Assembly (NCBI RefSeq): GCF_900605495.1
Contig: NZ_LR027599.1
Location: 62,001-126,000, forward strand
Length of the DNA stretch: 64,000 nucleotides
Reading direction: 5' to 3'
Source of the DNA: Bacilliculturomica massiliensis
GTDB lineage: Bacteria; Bacillota; Clostridia; Peptostreptococcales; Anaerovoracaceae
The notes beneath the pieces are model-generated. The model was not told the DNA's origin. It saw nothing but the letters and a program-made list of their open reading frames with translations, and did not search any database. This document shows positions 40,972 to 50,511 of the stretch, piece by piece. Each line of letters begins with the position of its first letter. Position 1 is the stretch's first letter. A program made the position numbers and the translations under genes.

Positions 40972-43900
40972 TCAACCTTCCTCCCCGGCTCCTGTTCTGC
41001 AGGGGATATGGTACAGATACGCCTGCGGTTCTCGTTCCGGTTCAAACAACTTCTTTAAAACTTCCCGATACAGCGTGAGCTGCCCCTCATAATGTCCGTA
41101 GAGGCCATCCCGACGTAAATTTGTCTTATAGTCGCATATGAACCACTGACTCCCCCTGCGGTAGACCAGGTCCATGACGCCATTTAAAAACCCGCCCTTA
41201 CGCCGATCTATTTCCAGAGCGTCCGCCAGCGCGCGCAGCCAGCTGTCCCCCGCCGTCAGATAAAGTGTAAAAGGCAGTTCCGTATATACCTCGTCGGCGG
41301 CGCGAAGGACCGCCGTCAGATCCGCCGGTACCTCTTCCGGGATCCACGGAAAAAGCCGGCGTTCCTCCGGCGACGCCGTCTGCGGGTATCCCCCTCTGCC
41401 CATGCGCTCTGCAATGGAGAGCAGCATCTGCTCCGGATCTCCGCCGCCCCGGGAGCTCTGTCCATGGATATTCTGGTCACGGCCGTTCTGTCCATGGCTG
41501 TCAGACAATCCCACGGACCGCAGGATCCAACGGATGATCAGGGTCAGTTCATCTGATCCCAGACGCTCTTCCCGGCGGTCGGCCAGCGTCTGCATCAGCC
41601 GGTGGACCGCCGTGCCCACCGCCGCGCTGAACGATCCTTCACTTTCCGGCGGCCGGCTCCCCCCTTCCGCATGGTCATTTCCGTGCGAAAGAAGCTCTCC
41701 GCAATGGGTCTTCATTTTGACGCCGCTGGGATTGATCGAGTCGTAAGAAGGAGCGGAGGAGAAACGCAGCGCCGGCCCGGAGACCGCCTGCAGGACGGGA
41801 CGGGCCGAAGGCGCGGGCGGGACCGGGATCGAAGTCTTCCCTTCCTCTGCATGTCCCTGCTCTCTGAACGGCCAGAATGGGATCGGTCTTTTGGAGGACG
41901 CGATCAATTCTTCCCAACGACCGGCCTTCTCCTCTCCCCTGGCCGCCGCGCCCTTTTCCCCGACGTTTTCATACAATCGCGGGATCAGAAGGACGGAGGC
42001 CGCTCTGGTGGCCGCCACATAGCGCAGCCGCGTCTGTTCTTCCGCCAGTCTCCCTTCCTCTTCCTCCATCAGCGCGTCGAACTGCGCTGTGCGGATCAGT
42101 TCGTTATAATCTTTTTTGATCGTTTTGATGTAGACCTTTCGCCCGGAAAAATCTCTGCATATCTGCGCTTTTCGTTCCGCCGGGGCCGCCGCGTCGGCCA
42201 GAATGACTACAGGGGCCTCAAGCCCTTTCGCCTTGTGCAGGTTCAGCAGCTTGACGCCTCTGGTCCGTTCTTCTCTCGACATCTCATATTCATGATCTCC
42301 GCAGATCAGTTCTTCCTGGATGAAGCGGACCAGCTCCCCGCCGTTTCGCACCCGGCCCTGGGCCGTCTCCGCCCGCAGCAGCTCCAGACCGTAGCAGAGA
42401 GTATCCGCCTCCCTGTCCACATCCATTTTTCCAGCCAGCAGTTCCATAGCCCGGCGATACATGGCGGGAGGATCCAGTCCGCTGATCTCTTCAGCAAACC
42501 CAGAGAGCTCCGCGAACCCTCGGCCCGTCCCCCCTGCTCCCGCCTGCTCTTCCTCCGCCTGCAGACGATAGAGCTCTCCCTCCGACAAACAGAAGGGCGG
42601 TTCCATGAGACAGAGACAGCTGAGATAGCGGTCTCCCTCAGAGAGCGCCGCCTCCAACAGGCGCTTCATGGCAGGCAGCGCCCCGCTTGCGGCAAAACGG
42701 CTGCTGCCCGCCACACTGTAAGGGATCCCGGCTTTCTCAAACGCTTCCATGTAGGGAGACAGGCGATCCTTTTCCGCCGTCATCACCATAATATCTTCAT
42801 AACTCACCGGCCGCAGTCCCGCCCTTCCCGTGCGATGATCGTACGCAAAGACCTGCCTTCCCAGAAGGTCCCGGATCAATCTGACGATCTGCCGCTCCTC
42901 GTTTCCCGGCAGACCGGAACGGCCGAAACGCCCCGGTCTGTTTCCGACGACCTCGTAGAGATAAACTCCGTCTGCCGCAGGTTCGGCCGCCGCATCCGCC
43001 CTTTCATTTTGACTCTCCGCCCACTCAGGCCGCTTCCCTTCCCTTCCGCTGGGCCGCCGTGAAAACAGACGTTGACGATCCGACGGTTCTATCCGGGGAA
43101 AAGAATCTCCAAAAAATACAGAACTGGAAAACACTTCGTCAAACCACCGGGTCAGGGGCGCCGATGATCGGAAATTGCAGGACAGCTGAAGGACCTCACA
43201 CCCTTCCGATTCTTCAAATACTCTGCGCACCCTTCGGTAGTTGTCCACGTCTCCGCCGCGGAACCGGTAGATCGCCTGTTTCTCGTCCCCCACCAGAAAG
43301 AGAGCCCCCGGCAGCAGCCGCGCCGCCCGCCAGTCACCCTGCGGTTCCTGAGCCGCCAGTCGGAAAAACAGCTCTGACTGCAGCAGGTTGGTATCCTGAT
43401 ATTCATCCACCAGATAATACCGGTAACGGCTCTGGATATAACGCGTCAGCGCTCCTCCCGAGACGGCGTCTCTGCGCAGCATGTCCACTGCTGCAGCCAG
43501 ACTGCTTTCAAAAGTGACGACGCCCCTTCGTTCCATCTCATCCCTGGCCCACCGGCAGAAATCCCTGCCAAAGGCTGCGCTCTTATAGTATTTCTCACGC
43601 TCAAAAGCCTCCAAAAGCGGGCCGCACTTTTCGGCCGTCTCTTTCAGCGCGCCGTAGCTTTTCGTGATGATCTCCCGTTCCTCCGCAGTGAACTTCTCCC
43701 TGAGCGCTTTTTTCACGTACTTGTCCGGCAGACTGTCCCAGAAATCAGCCAGCGCCTGCACCGCGCGAAGTACCGCCGTTCTGTCTTTGAATCGGGCCAT
43801 TCGTTCTATGCGCAGCAGCCTGTCCAGCTGCGTTTTGGCCAGAGGCTCCCGGGCAGTGGCCGGATCGGCAAAATATCGGTCAAGCAGCTCCGAGAATACG

Positions 43901-44562
43901 CTCAGATCCCTGCCGGCCCTGGCCATAAAGGTATCGTCCGTCTCCGGCTCCACGGGAGGTTCGCCCGCTTCCACCGTGAAACCTCCGAACCCCCATATCG
44001 TACGGATCAGCGCCAGAAAGTCTCCGGTTCCCATGCCCAGCTCCCGCAGTTCCTCATAGCGCAGCCACAGTTCCTGCGGTTCCCTGCTGCGGATCAGATG
44101 TGTGAACCGTTCCAGACAGAAAGCCTCCTGCTCCTGCTTTTTCTCCATTGGAGCAAAATCGGAGCGAAGCCCCGCTTCCTGGGGATGTTCTGTCAGCAGT
44201 CTCCTGCAGAAGCTGTCTATGGTTCCGAAAAACGCCTGATCCAGATCTTCCATCGCCCGCGTCAGCAGATAGTATTCCCCCGGCCCCCAGGCCTCCTTCG
44301 GCAGTTCATGTTTCCGGGGGGCGCACTCCGCCAGCGCCTTCTCCAATTCTCCGCCGATCCTGCTGTAAAACATGCGCGCCGCTTCCTTTGTAAAGGTGAT
44401 GGCTACAATGGAACCCACCGGTCTGCCGCTCTTAATCAGGGCCAGGATCCGCCTTACCAGACTTTCCGTCTTCCCCGAGCCTGCGCCGGCATTCAGAAAT
44501 ACATTTCGCTCCAGCGAATCCCGTGTCTCTATCCACGCTCTGACTTCTCTGTCGTCCGCCAT
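40972..44562 (-). CDS. addA: ATP-dependent helicase/nuclease subunit A (AddA-like)
   Basis: A UvrD-type superfamily 1 helicase fused to a PD-(D/E)XK nuclease, 1196 residues. Motif I is NAGAGSGKTESL (about residue 25), followed by VAITFTKEAARMF, motif II VDEYQDTN (about 387), VGDEKQAIYRFRG, LNLHKAKGLEAP and motif VI YVAATRAAS (about 850). The C-terminal nuclease core is GVMDLVYRR and FICDYKTN near residue 1137. With AddB it should process DNA double-strand ends for recombination and degrade linear foreign DNA. The start is the ATG at 44562, one base after the addB stop, with GGGGAGG before it. Confidence 0.93.
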   Translation of the reverse strand: MADDREVRAWIETRDSLERNVFLNAGAGSGKTESLVRRILALIKSGRPVGSIVAITFTKEAARMFYSRIGGELEKALAECAPRKHELPKEAWGPGEYYLLTRAMEDLDQAFFGTIDSFCRRLLTEHPQEAGLRSDFAPMEKKQEQEAFCLERFTHLIRSREPQELWLRYEELRELGMGTGDFLALIRTIWGFGGFTVEAGEPPVEPETDDTFMARAGRDLSVFSELLDRYFADPATAREPLAKTQLDRLLRIERMARFKDRTAVLRAVQALADFWDSLPDKYVKKALREKFTAEEREIITKSYGALKETAEKCGPLLEAFEREKYYKSAAFGRDFCRWARDEMERRGVVTFESSLAAAVDMLRRDAVSGGALTRYIQSRYRYYLVDEYQDTNLLQSELFFRLAAQEPQGDWRAARLLPGALFLVGDEKQAIYRFRGGDVDNYRRVRRVFEESEGCEVLQLSCNFRSSAPLTRWFDEVFSSSVFFGDSFPRIEPSDRQRLFSRRPSGREGKRPEWAESQNERADAAAEPAADGVYLYEVVGNRPGRFGRSGLPGNEERQIVRLIRDLLGRQVFAYDHRTGRAGLRPVSYEDIMVMTAEKDRLSPYMEAFEKAGIPYSVAGSSRFAASGALPAMKRLLEAALSEGDRYLSCLCLMEPPFCLSEGELYRLQAEEEQAGAGGTGRGFAELSGFAEEISGLDPPAMYRRAMELLAGKMDVDREADTLCYGLELLRAETAQGRVRNGGELVRFIQEELICGDHEYEMSREERTRGVKLLNLHKAKGLEAPVVILADAAAPAERKAQICRDFSGRKVYIKTIKKDYNELIRTAQFDALMEEEEGRLAEEQTRLRYVAATRAASVLLIPRLYENVGEKGAAARGEEKAGRWEELIASSKRPIPFWPFREQGHAEEGKTSIPVPPAPSARPVLQAVSGPALRFSSAPSYDSINPSGVKMKTHCGELLSHGNDHAEGGSRPPESEGSFSAAVGTAVHRLMQTLADRREERLGSDELTLIIRWILRSVGLSDSHGQNGRDQNIHGQSSRGGGDPEQMLLSIAERMGRGGYPQTASPEERRLFPWIPEEVPADLTAVLRAADEVYTELPFTLYLTAGDSWLRALADALEIDRRKGGFLNGVMDLVYRRGSQWFICDYKTNLRRDGLYGHYEGQLTLYREVLKKLFEPEREPQAYLYHIPCRTGAGEEG

Positions 44563-44563
44563 A

Positions 44564-47362
44564 TCAGCCTCCCCTCCTTTCATCGCGGTGGCAGAATTCT
44601 TTCACGCCGCACCACCGGCAGGCCGGGTTGAAGTCTGCGTCTGACCCGCGTCCTGAGGCTGCGTCGGTGGCTTTCCAGTTTACTCCGGTCTCTATGGCGT
44701 CCAGCGCCCTGCCGACGGCCTCTGCGATCTCCTCTTTTCTTTTCCTGTCATATGTGCAGGTCACCCTGATCCCCGCCAGCGGATAGAGATATTCTGTGAA
44801 CAGCTCGCAGCCTGCGTATTCCTGCTGCTCCAGCATCATACAGTAAAGCAGAGTCTGGATACAGCTGGCCGTGTGATTTTCTCTGTGATGGACCTGTTTC
44901 CCCGTCTTATAATCCAGAACGCCGATACGCGGCGGTTCCCCGCCGAAGTTCATGACCAGATCCGGGACCCCGTGACACAGGAGCCTTCCAGGAAGGATCA
45001 CCCTGTCCCCGATCTCCTGTTCCGCCATCTCCAGCGTACCGATGCGGCCGCTGTCCCACAGTTCCACATAACCCTTCAGTATCTCCCGCACCTCCTCCGC
45101 GCTGCGCCGGCCGTCAGAGCGGCAAGGCTTGCGGATCTCGTATTCCCGCAGCAGCCGCTCCCCGATCTCCCGCATTAATGCGTGCTTTCTCTCTCTGCGT
45201 TCCGGCTGTGTCAGGCCGTTGAGACCATCCTCGTACTCCCGTCGGTTATACTCCTCAAAAGCGCTGTGACACAGCGTCCCTTTTTCTGCCGCCGTCAGCC
45301 AGGCAGTCAGACTTTCCCTGTCCTCCGGCTCCCGGATCTTAAGCAGTCTGGTCAGAGCGAAACGATAAGGACAGGTCAGCAGCAGCTCCGCCGCGGAGGG
45401 CGTGACAGTGAGCATCGGAAGCGTTCCCAATCCGCTCCCGGCAGGTTTTTTCTCCGTCCAGGCCCGGGCTCCTCTTTCAGAGCCGACCCCATTCCCATAT
45501 ACGGAAGCAAAATTTGCCCGCCCTGCGGGTCTCATGGACAGTTGGCTGAGAAATGCCGGAACCGCCGTCTGCTTCAGCTCGCTCAGACTGAAGTCCGACC
45601 AGGAAAGCGTCACAGCGCTTCCTCTCTTCCCCAGAAGCTCCGGCAGACGTAGAAGATCCCTTTTCCGTGCAGCCGTTCTCTCCTCCGAGGTCAGAAGCGT
45701 ACAGCCCTTCGTCCTGCTTCGGATCTGCTGGATATCGCCGTCCAGGATCACCGCGTTTTCAGCCTCGCTGCCCGTCAGATGCTGCAGACCGCACAGATAG
45801 ATGTAAGGACGGTTCAAAAAAGCTGCCTGCTGCAGCGTGCAGAAATGCACCGCGCCTGCTTTCTCCGGCCGTCCGCCCACAGCCCGTCTGCGAAACAGGT
45901 CGATCACATCGGCCAGGATCTCCCCCTGGTCTATCCTTTCACCGGCCATGGCGGGAGCGCCGCTTTCCCCACCGCCGTTCTTTTCCTTAAGCGCCGCGCT
46001 GAACAGCTGCAGAAACCCGTCGCAGCCGTCGCTGTCCGCCGGATCGTTTTCTCTTCGGAAGGTAAAACTGCGCAGGATCCCCTCCGCTGTGAACAGCTCT
46101 GCCATCCGGTAAGCGTAAGGCAGCGCTCTCCACTCCCAGTCCAGGGCCGCCCGCTCCCGGGGCGCGGCCCTGAGCCGGTCCCGGTCAAGCAGCGTCTCAT
46201 AGGCGCGCAGGCGATCGGCGTTCTCCTGCGTATTCAGGGTAAAACTCAGTCTCCGTCCAAGATCCAGCGCTGTTTTCCACAGACGCCCGCGATCCTCCGC
46301 CTCCACGCCCTTTTTCTCCATGTAGTCCAGGATCGCGCTCCCGTCGAAGAGTTCAGTCATGGCGTCGTAGTCGTCCCTGGCGAACGCGCTGCGGCTCCAG
46401 GCCACGATCCTTTCCGCCAGTATGCAGATCCGGGAATGGACGCCTTTGATCCCCGCTCCCAGTGTGACGGGCAGATTCCCTTCTTCCAGAAACAGATGGA
46501 CGTAATCCTCCGGGGAGGCCGCGGCCACTGCAAACCGGTCCGCAGCCTCTCCGGAAGCCGCGATCTCCTGCAGGATGCGGGCTGTTTCGTTGGACGCTCC
46601 ATAAGCTGTAAAATACACGGGATCGTCCGCTTCTCCCTTCAAGACGTCCGCCCCCATCAGTTCGTCCCACTCAAGCCGGCCGAGAGTTCCGAAAGCCGTC
46701 TCCGCAAGCCTTCTCTCCAGCGGGCTTATCTCGAACCCCTCCGCCGTGAAGCCCTCCCCATCCAGCAGCGGTCCGCCTGTCTGTTCTCCGCAGAGAATAA
46801 TGCGCCGGAACAGCATGATATTATCACAGCATTCCCGTTCCGCAAGCCGTTGGAAATAAGGGGCGGCCAGCTCTGTGATGATCGCGGCGTTCTTCTCCGC
46901 CATGACCGGTCTGCGTCCCGTCCCTGATCCCGTCTGAAAGTCCGGATCAGCGTCCGCCTGTTTTTCGCCCACAGCGCCCCCTGCGCCCTCAGCACCCTCA
47001 GCGCAGAGCAGTCGGTACAGCCCATCCAGCTCGTTCTCCTCCGCGCCGGAGAGCTGCAGTCGCAGATCTGTCAGCGCCCGATACAACATTTCCGCGTCGG
47101 CTATGCCCGCGCTGTCAAAATAGGGTCTCTGCGCGGACCTGCGGTTCTCACGCAATATCGAGCGCATGATAAAAATACCTTCATCGTCTGTGACCGCCGC
47201 TTTGCATGAAGAGATCCCTCTTGACTGAAGCATTTCCTCAGCCAGCCGCACAGGATCCATAATATGTAAGTTCACAAATATCTCCCCCGCCATGGCGCGG
47301 CACTTCAGCAGCGCCTGTCCCGGCAGTCCTTTTGCTATGATATATCGCTTTTTCCGATCCAT
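44564..47362 (-). CDS. addB: AddB/RexB-like exonuclease subunit
   Basis: A 932-residue partner of AddA. The C-terminal RecB-type nuclease has IGVLDYKTGKQVHH and is framed by the four-cysteine iron-sulfur pattern of this family: one cysteine upstream in LLLTCPYRFAL and three near the end in CRWCGVKEFC. The N-terminus lacks a convincing Walker A motif, as in RexB-type proteins. The helicase-like middle is divergent and includes an A/G/E-rich insert (AEGAEGAGGAVGEKQ). GGGAGG precedes the ATG. It and addA form a two-gene operon ending at the terminator at 40.9 kb. Confidence 0.85.
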   Translation of the reverse strand: MDRKKRYIIAKGLPGQALLKCRAMAGEIFVNLHIMDPVRLAEEMLQSRGISSCKAAVTDDEGIFIMRSILRENRRSAQRPYFDSAGIADAEMLYRALTDLRLQLSGAEENELDGLYRLLCAEGAEGAGGAVGEKQADADPDFQTGSGTGRRPVMAEKNAAIITELAAPYFQRLAERECCDNIMLFRRIILCGEQTGGPLLDGEGFTAEGFEISPLERRLAETAFGTLGRLEWDELMGADVLKGEADDPVYFTAYGASNETARILQEIAASGEAADRFAVAAASPEDYVHLFLEEGNLPVTLGAGIKGVHSRICILAERIVAWSRSAFARDDYDAMTELFDGSAILDYMEKKGVEAEDRGRLWKTALDLGRRLSFTLNTQENADRLRAYETLLDRDRLRAAPRERAALDWEWRALPYAYRMAELFTAEGILRSFTFRRENDPADSDGCDGFLQLFSAALKEKNGGGESGAPAMAGERIDQGEILADVIDLFRRRAVGGRPEKAGAVHFCTLQQAAFLNRPYIYLCGLQHLTGSEAENAVILDGDIQQIRSRTKGCTLLTSEERTAARKRDLLRLPELLGKRGSAVTLSWSDFSLSELKQTAVPAFLSQLSMRPAGRANFASVYGNGVGSERGARAWTEKKPAGSGLGTLPMLTVTPSAAELLLTCPYRFALTRLLKIREPEDRESLTAWLTAAEKGTLCHSAFEEYNRREYEDGLNGLTQPERRERKHALMREIGERLLREYEIRKPCRSDGRRSAEEVREILKGYVELWDSGRIGTLEMAEQEIGDRVILPGRLLCHGVPDLVMNFGGEPPRIGVLDYKTGKQVHHRENHTASCIQTLLYCMMLEQQEYAGCELFTEYLYPLAGIRVTCTYDRKRKEEIAEAVGRALDAIETGVNWKATDAASGRGSDADFNPACRWCGVKEFCHRDERRGG

Positions 47363-47514
47363 GAAACCTCCCAGATGACGCCGTCCCGCCCGACAGTTTT
47401 ATAAACCGCGGCCAGCCTTTCAAAGCGTCGGATCAATTGAACACTCTCCGGCCATTATACATCATATTTCGCCGCGCGCCAAACAAAAGGCCCTCCCCCT
47501 TCCAGCCGCTTCCA
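47363..47514. other. Gap upstream of addB
   Basis: About 150 bases between addB and the terminator of the antiporter transcript. It should carry the addAB promoter; AT-rich bases near 47455-47470 are the best place, but no clear pair of boxes was found. Confidence 0.4.
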
Positions 47515-47561
47515 AAAAAGATCCGGACCGGCGCATTTTATCCCAGCGCAGGTCCGGACCT
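47515..47561 (-). terminator. Terminator of the dipeptidase-antiporter transcript
   Basis: On the minus strand a long stem with one internal mismatch (GGTCCGGACC-T-GCGC with GCGC-C-GGTCCGGATC) is followed by TTTTTT, about 60 bases after the nhaC stop. The plus-strand side is followed by TTTT, so weak activity in both directions is possible. Confidence 0.88.
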
Positions 47562-47618
47562 TTTCAGCGCTTTTCAGCCGCCGGAACGGGCATGGCTTTC
47601 AAAGCGTTCCATATTTGA

Positions 47619-48995
47619 TCACATCAGGATGCCCAGCGCCAGGAAGATGACGATGGAAGCGGCAAACGGCACGGCCACCAGCGGCGCGGCGGTCCTGAAG
47701 TATTCCGCATTGGTGGACTGCGTGGAAGCCGACGTCAAAATGACGGTGTCCGAGTACATGCAGATGTGTCCGCCGAAGCAGACCGCTGAGATCAGCGCTC
47801 CTGCGCACAGAAACAGGTTGGCGTCCAGCGCCGCGGCCAGCGGTCCCACGATGGGAAACGCGATGGCGGCCAGTCCCCAGAAACTTCCGGAAGCGAAGGA
47901 CAGCAGTCCGATCACCACGAATACGGTCACAGGCAGCAGCGCGGGACTCACCGTCTTCAGCGCCACGCCCACCACGAAGTCGATGAGCCCCAGCTGACCG
48001 TTCACCTCGATCAGCGTGTAGGACAGGATGATGATGACCAGCGTGGGGAACATATCCACCAGACCGTCCATGATGCATCCGAAAAATCTCTTCACGGACA
48101 TCAGACGCTGAGGGATATACATTACAAAGCAGAGGGCGATGGCGGCGAACAGGCCCACGAGAATATCGTCGGCCGATATGGTCAGAATGCAGACAAGCAG
48201 AATGGGAAGCAGGAAGTTCAGCGCCCTGCACTTCTTCCCCTCAAACTTTTTTTCCTCATCCGGCAGATCCACCAGGGCGGCGCTGGACTCTTCCGACAGG
48301 ACCTTCCCGGTTTCCAGCGCGCGCTGCTCCGCCTTCTTCATAGGGCCGAAGACCGGCAGTATCCCGGTGGCGAAGAACGGCACCAGCAGTACCGCCAGCC
48401 AGCCGTAGATCACGAAGGGCACTGTGTGGATATAGGCCGACGTCACGGACAGCCCCCCGGTCATGTCCGCCGTCTCCATCTGCGCTCCCATGAAGGCGGA
48501 CCAGGTGGAAAAGGGAATGATGGCGCAGACGGTCACGCCTGTTGAATTGATAATGTAAGCCAGCATTTCTCTGGAAACGCGGTGCTTGTCCGTAATGTCG
48601 CGGACGGCGGCGCCCACGGCCAGGCAGTTCAGGTAATCGTCCACAAACACGATGATCCCCAGTATCCACGCTCCCACCACAGATGATTTCCGCGTCTTCA
48701 GATACTTCTGCGCCAGACGGGAGAATCCAAGCACGCCGCCGGACTCCCGCATGAGCATGATCAGCGAGCCGAACAGTCCGCACAGCATCAGCACCCAGGC
48801 CGTATTGCTCTCCGCCATGACAGTGTAAAGGCCGTCCAGCAGTCCGTTGAACGCGTCGACGGGATTGCCGGAGCTCACCATGAGAAAGCCCACGGCCACG
48901 CCTACCACCAGCGATATGAACGTATCTCTGGTGATGACGGCGAACACGATAATTACGAGAACAGGAATAAGACTAAAAACTCCGAATGTATCCAT
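47619..48995 (-). CDS. nhaC: Na+/H+ antiporter of the NhaC family
   Basis: A polytopic membrane protein of 458 residues with ten or more hydrophobic segments. Stretches such as GIIVFVDDYLNCLAVGAAVRD, interrupted here by charged residues within the membrane, and ICAIIPFSTWSAFMGAQ-like blocks are typical of NhaC-type carriers. The ATG at 48995 has GGAGG six bases before it; the ATG at 49001 abuts that site and is rejected. It lies 35 bases after a dipeptidase gene. Such pairs suggest uptake of a peptide or amino acid driven by or exchanged with ions, so a substrate other than Na+/H+ is possible. Confidence 0.88.
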   Translation of the reverse strand: MDTFGVFSLIPVLVIIVFAVITRDTFISLVVGVAVGFLMVSSGNPVDAFNGLLDGLYTVMAESNTAWVLMLCGLFGSLIMLMRESGGVLGFSRLAQKYLKTRKSSVVGAWILGIIVFVDDYLNCLAVGAAVRDITDKHRVSREMLAYIINSTGVTVCAIIPFSTWSAFMGAQMETADMTGGLSVTSAYIHTVPFVIYGWLAVLLVPFFATGILPVFGPMKKAEQRALETGKVLSEESSAALVDLPDEEKKFEGKKCRALNFLLPILLVCILTISADDILVGLFAAIALCFVMYIPQRLMSVKRFFGCIMDGLVDMFPTLVIIILSYTLIEVNGQLGLIDFVVGVALKTVSPALLPVTVFVVIGLLSFASGSFWGLAAIAFPIVGPLAAALDANLFLCAGALISAVCFGGHICMYSDTVILTSASTQSTNAEYFRTAAPLVAVPFAASIVIFLALGILM

Positions 48996-49030
48996 GATCA
49001 TCCTCCTTTATCATACTTCTCAGATATTTT

Positions 49031-50413
49031 TTATCGGAACGACTCTTCCGAACAGGCGATCTTCTCAATGGTCAAAGCGAATATCTGGGCGTTGGCCATC
49101 AGGCTCTCAATGGAAATATACTCGTTTTCCTGGTGACAGGTGTCCTCCTCGCCGGGAAAGATGGGTCCCCAGGACACCACGTTGGGCATGGCCTTGGCGT
49201 AGGAGCCGCCATAGGCCAGCACGAATTCGTTTTCTGTGCCGGTGACTTCCTCGTACGCCTGAGCGCAGGCCTTGAGAAAAGGCCTCTCCCTGCTCACATA
49301 GACAGCAGGCAGGACCGACTGGTTTTCCAGCCGCCCTCCGCAGCTCTCCGCTGTCCGCCGCAGCCCCTCCAGTATCTCCCTGGGGTCTGTTCCGTAGGGG
49401 AATCTAACGTTGATGTGCACCCGCGCTTCCCCTCCTTCCGTGCGGAATATGGTGGGAGAAAAGACATTTCTGTGGACGAACTCACCGTTGTAGTACTCGC
49501 TGCCGCTCTCCATGCCCAGGGCTTTTCCGTACAGATCTCCGAATTTTTCATCCACCATGTACAGCAGCCGCAGCAGCTGGCTGTCCTCCGGCGCCAGGCC
49601 GTCCCGCTCCCTTTTTCGCAGCTCACGCGCCATGAGAAAGATGGCGTTCTCTCCTTTTTCCGGCTGGCAGGAATGGACCGCTTTCCCAACGGTCCGGACC
49701 TCCCGGCGAATCTTCGTTTCCATTTCTTCCAGCACCGCGGTGCAGCTCCCCGGTACGATGTTCTGAGCCGTGCCGGCTTCCAGCGAGATCAGCCGGAACC
49801 CCCGTCCGGTCTGTTCGCACGCCGCGTCCTCTTCCCCCAGCGGAAACATCAGATCCACGTCCACGCCGCCCTTTTCAATATTGCAGATCGGGAATTCGCC
49901 GTCCGGCGTAAAGCCGTAATCCGGCAGCGGGTACTTTTTTACATAAGCCCGCATGTCTGTCCAGTCCACCTCCTCCTGCGTCCCAAGGATCAGCTGGACC
50001 TTTTTGCGGAAAGGCCCGCCGCACTCCGCCGCCGCTTTCATGGCATAGAGCGAAGCGATGATGGCTCCCTTATCGTCCAGCGTTCCTCTGCCGTACACGG
50101 AGCCGTCCCGGACGACGGCCTGAAAGGGCTCTGTCCTCCACACCGACCGGTCTCCGGCGTCCACCACATCCACGTGGGCCAGGATCCCCAGGACCTCGTC
50201 GCCGCCGCCGGCTTCGATAACGCCTGCCTGTCCGTCCAGCAGCGCTTCGGCGTGAAATCCCATGGACGCCCCCAGCTCCAGAATAAAGTCCAGAGCTCTG
50301 CGCACGTTTTCCCGATCGTTGGACACGCTGGGGATCTCCACAAAACGGCAGAGGTCGTCCAGCATTCGGCTGCGGTTTTCCCCCAGCCAGCTCTTCACCT
50401 GTTTTTCCTCCAT
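49031..50413 (-). CDS. PepV/Sapep-type metal-dependent dipeptidase (M20)
   Basis: A 460-residue cytoplasmic dipeptidase of the M20 PepV group. Metal ligands are visible in GILAHVDVVDAGD, GRGTLDDKGA, LGTQEEVDWTDM and near SHC-type positions at the end (EEDTCHQENEY). The segment PDGEFPICNIEKG is characteristic of PepV. The distinct lid domain of this group accounts for the length. CAGGAGGAT-like bases precede the ATG at 50413. It is a second, distinct M20 enzyme in this window (the other is at the left edge) and is co-transcribed with the NhaC-type carrier. Confidence 0.92.
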   Translation of the reverse strand: MEEKQVKSWLGENRSRMLDDLCRFVEIPSVSNDRENVRRALDFILELGASMGFHAEALLDGQAGVIEAGGGDEVLGILAHVDVVDAGDRSVWRTEPFQAVVRDGSVYGRGTLDDKGAIIASLYAMKAAAECGGPFRKKVQLILGTQEEVDWTDMRAYVKKYPLPDYGFTPDGEFPICNIEKGGVDVDLMFPLGEEDAACEQTGRGFRLISLEAGTAQNIVPGSCTAVLEEMETKIRREVRTVGKAVHSCQPEKGENAIFLMARELRKRERDGLAPEDSQLLRLLYMVDEKFGDLYGKALGMESGSEYYNGEFVHRNVFSPTIFRTEGGEARVHINVRFPYGTDPREILEGLRRTAESCGGRLENQSVLPAVYVSRERPFLKACAQAYEEVTGTENEFVLAYGGSYAKAMPNVVSWGPIFPGEEDTCHQENEYISIESLMANAQIFALTIEKIACSEESFR

Positions 50414-50453
50414 ACTCCATCATCCTCCTTTCCTGACTCCGGTCTTTTCTTAC

Positions 50454-50487
50454 AAAAAAGAATAGACCCCGGAGCAGGTCCGAGGTC
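50454..50487 (-). terminator. Terminator of the corrinoid importer operon
   Basis: A nine-base stem with one mismatch (GACCTCGGA with TCCGGGGTC) is followed on the minus strand by TATTC and six T, 24 bases after the btuD stop. A second T-run lies on the other side, so it may work in both directions. Confidence 0.7.
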
Positions 50488-50511
50488 AAGATTTTTTTCA
50501 GATTTTTTTGT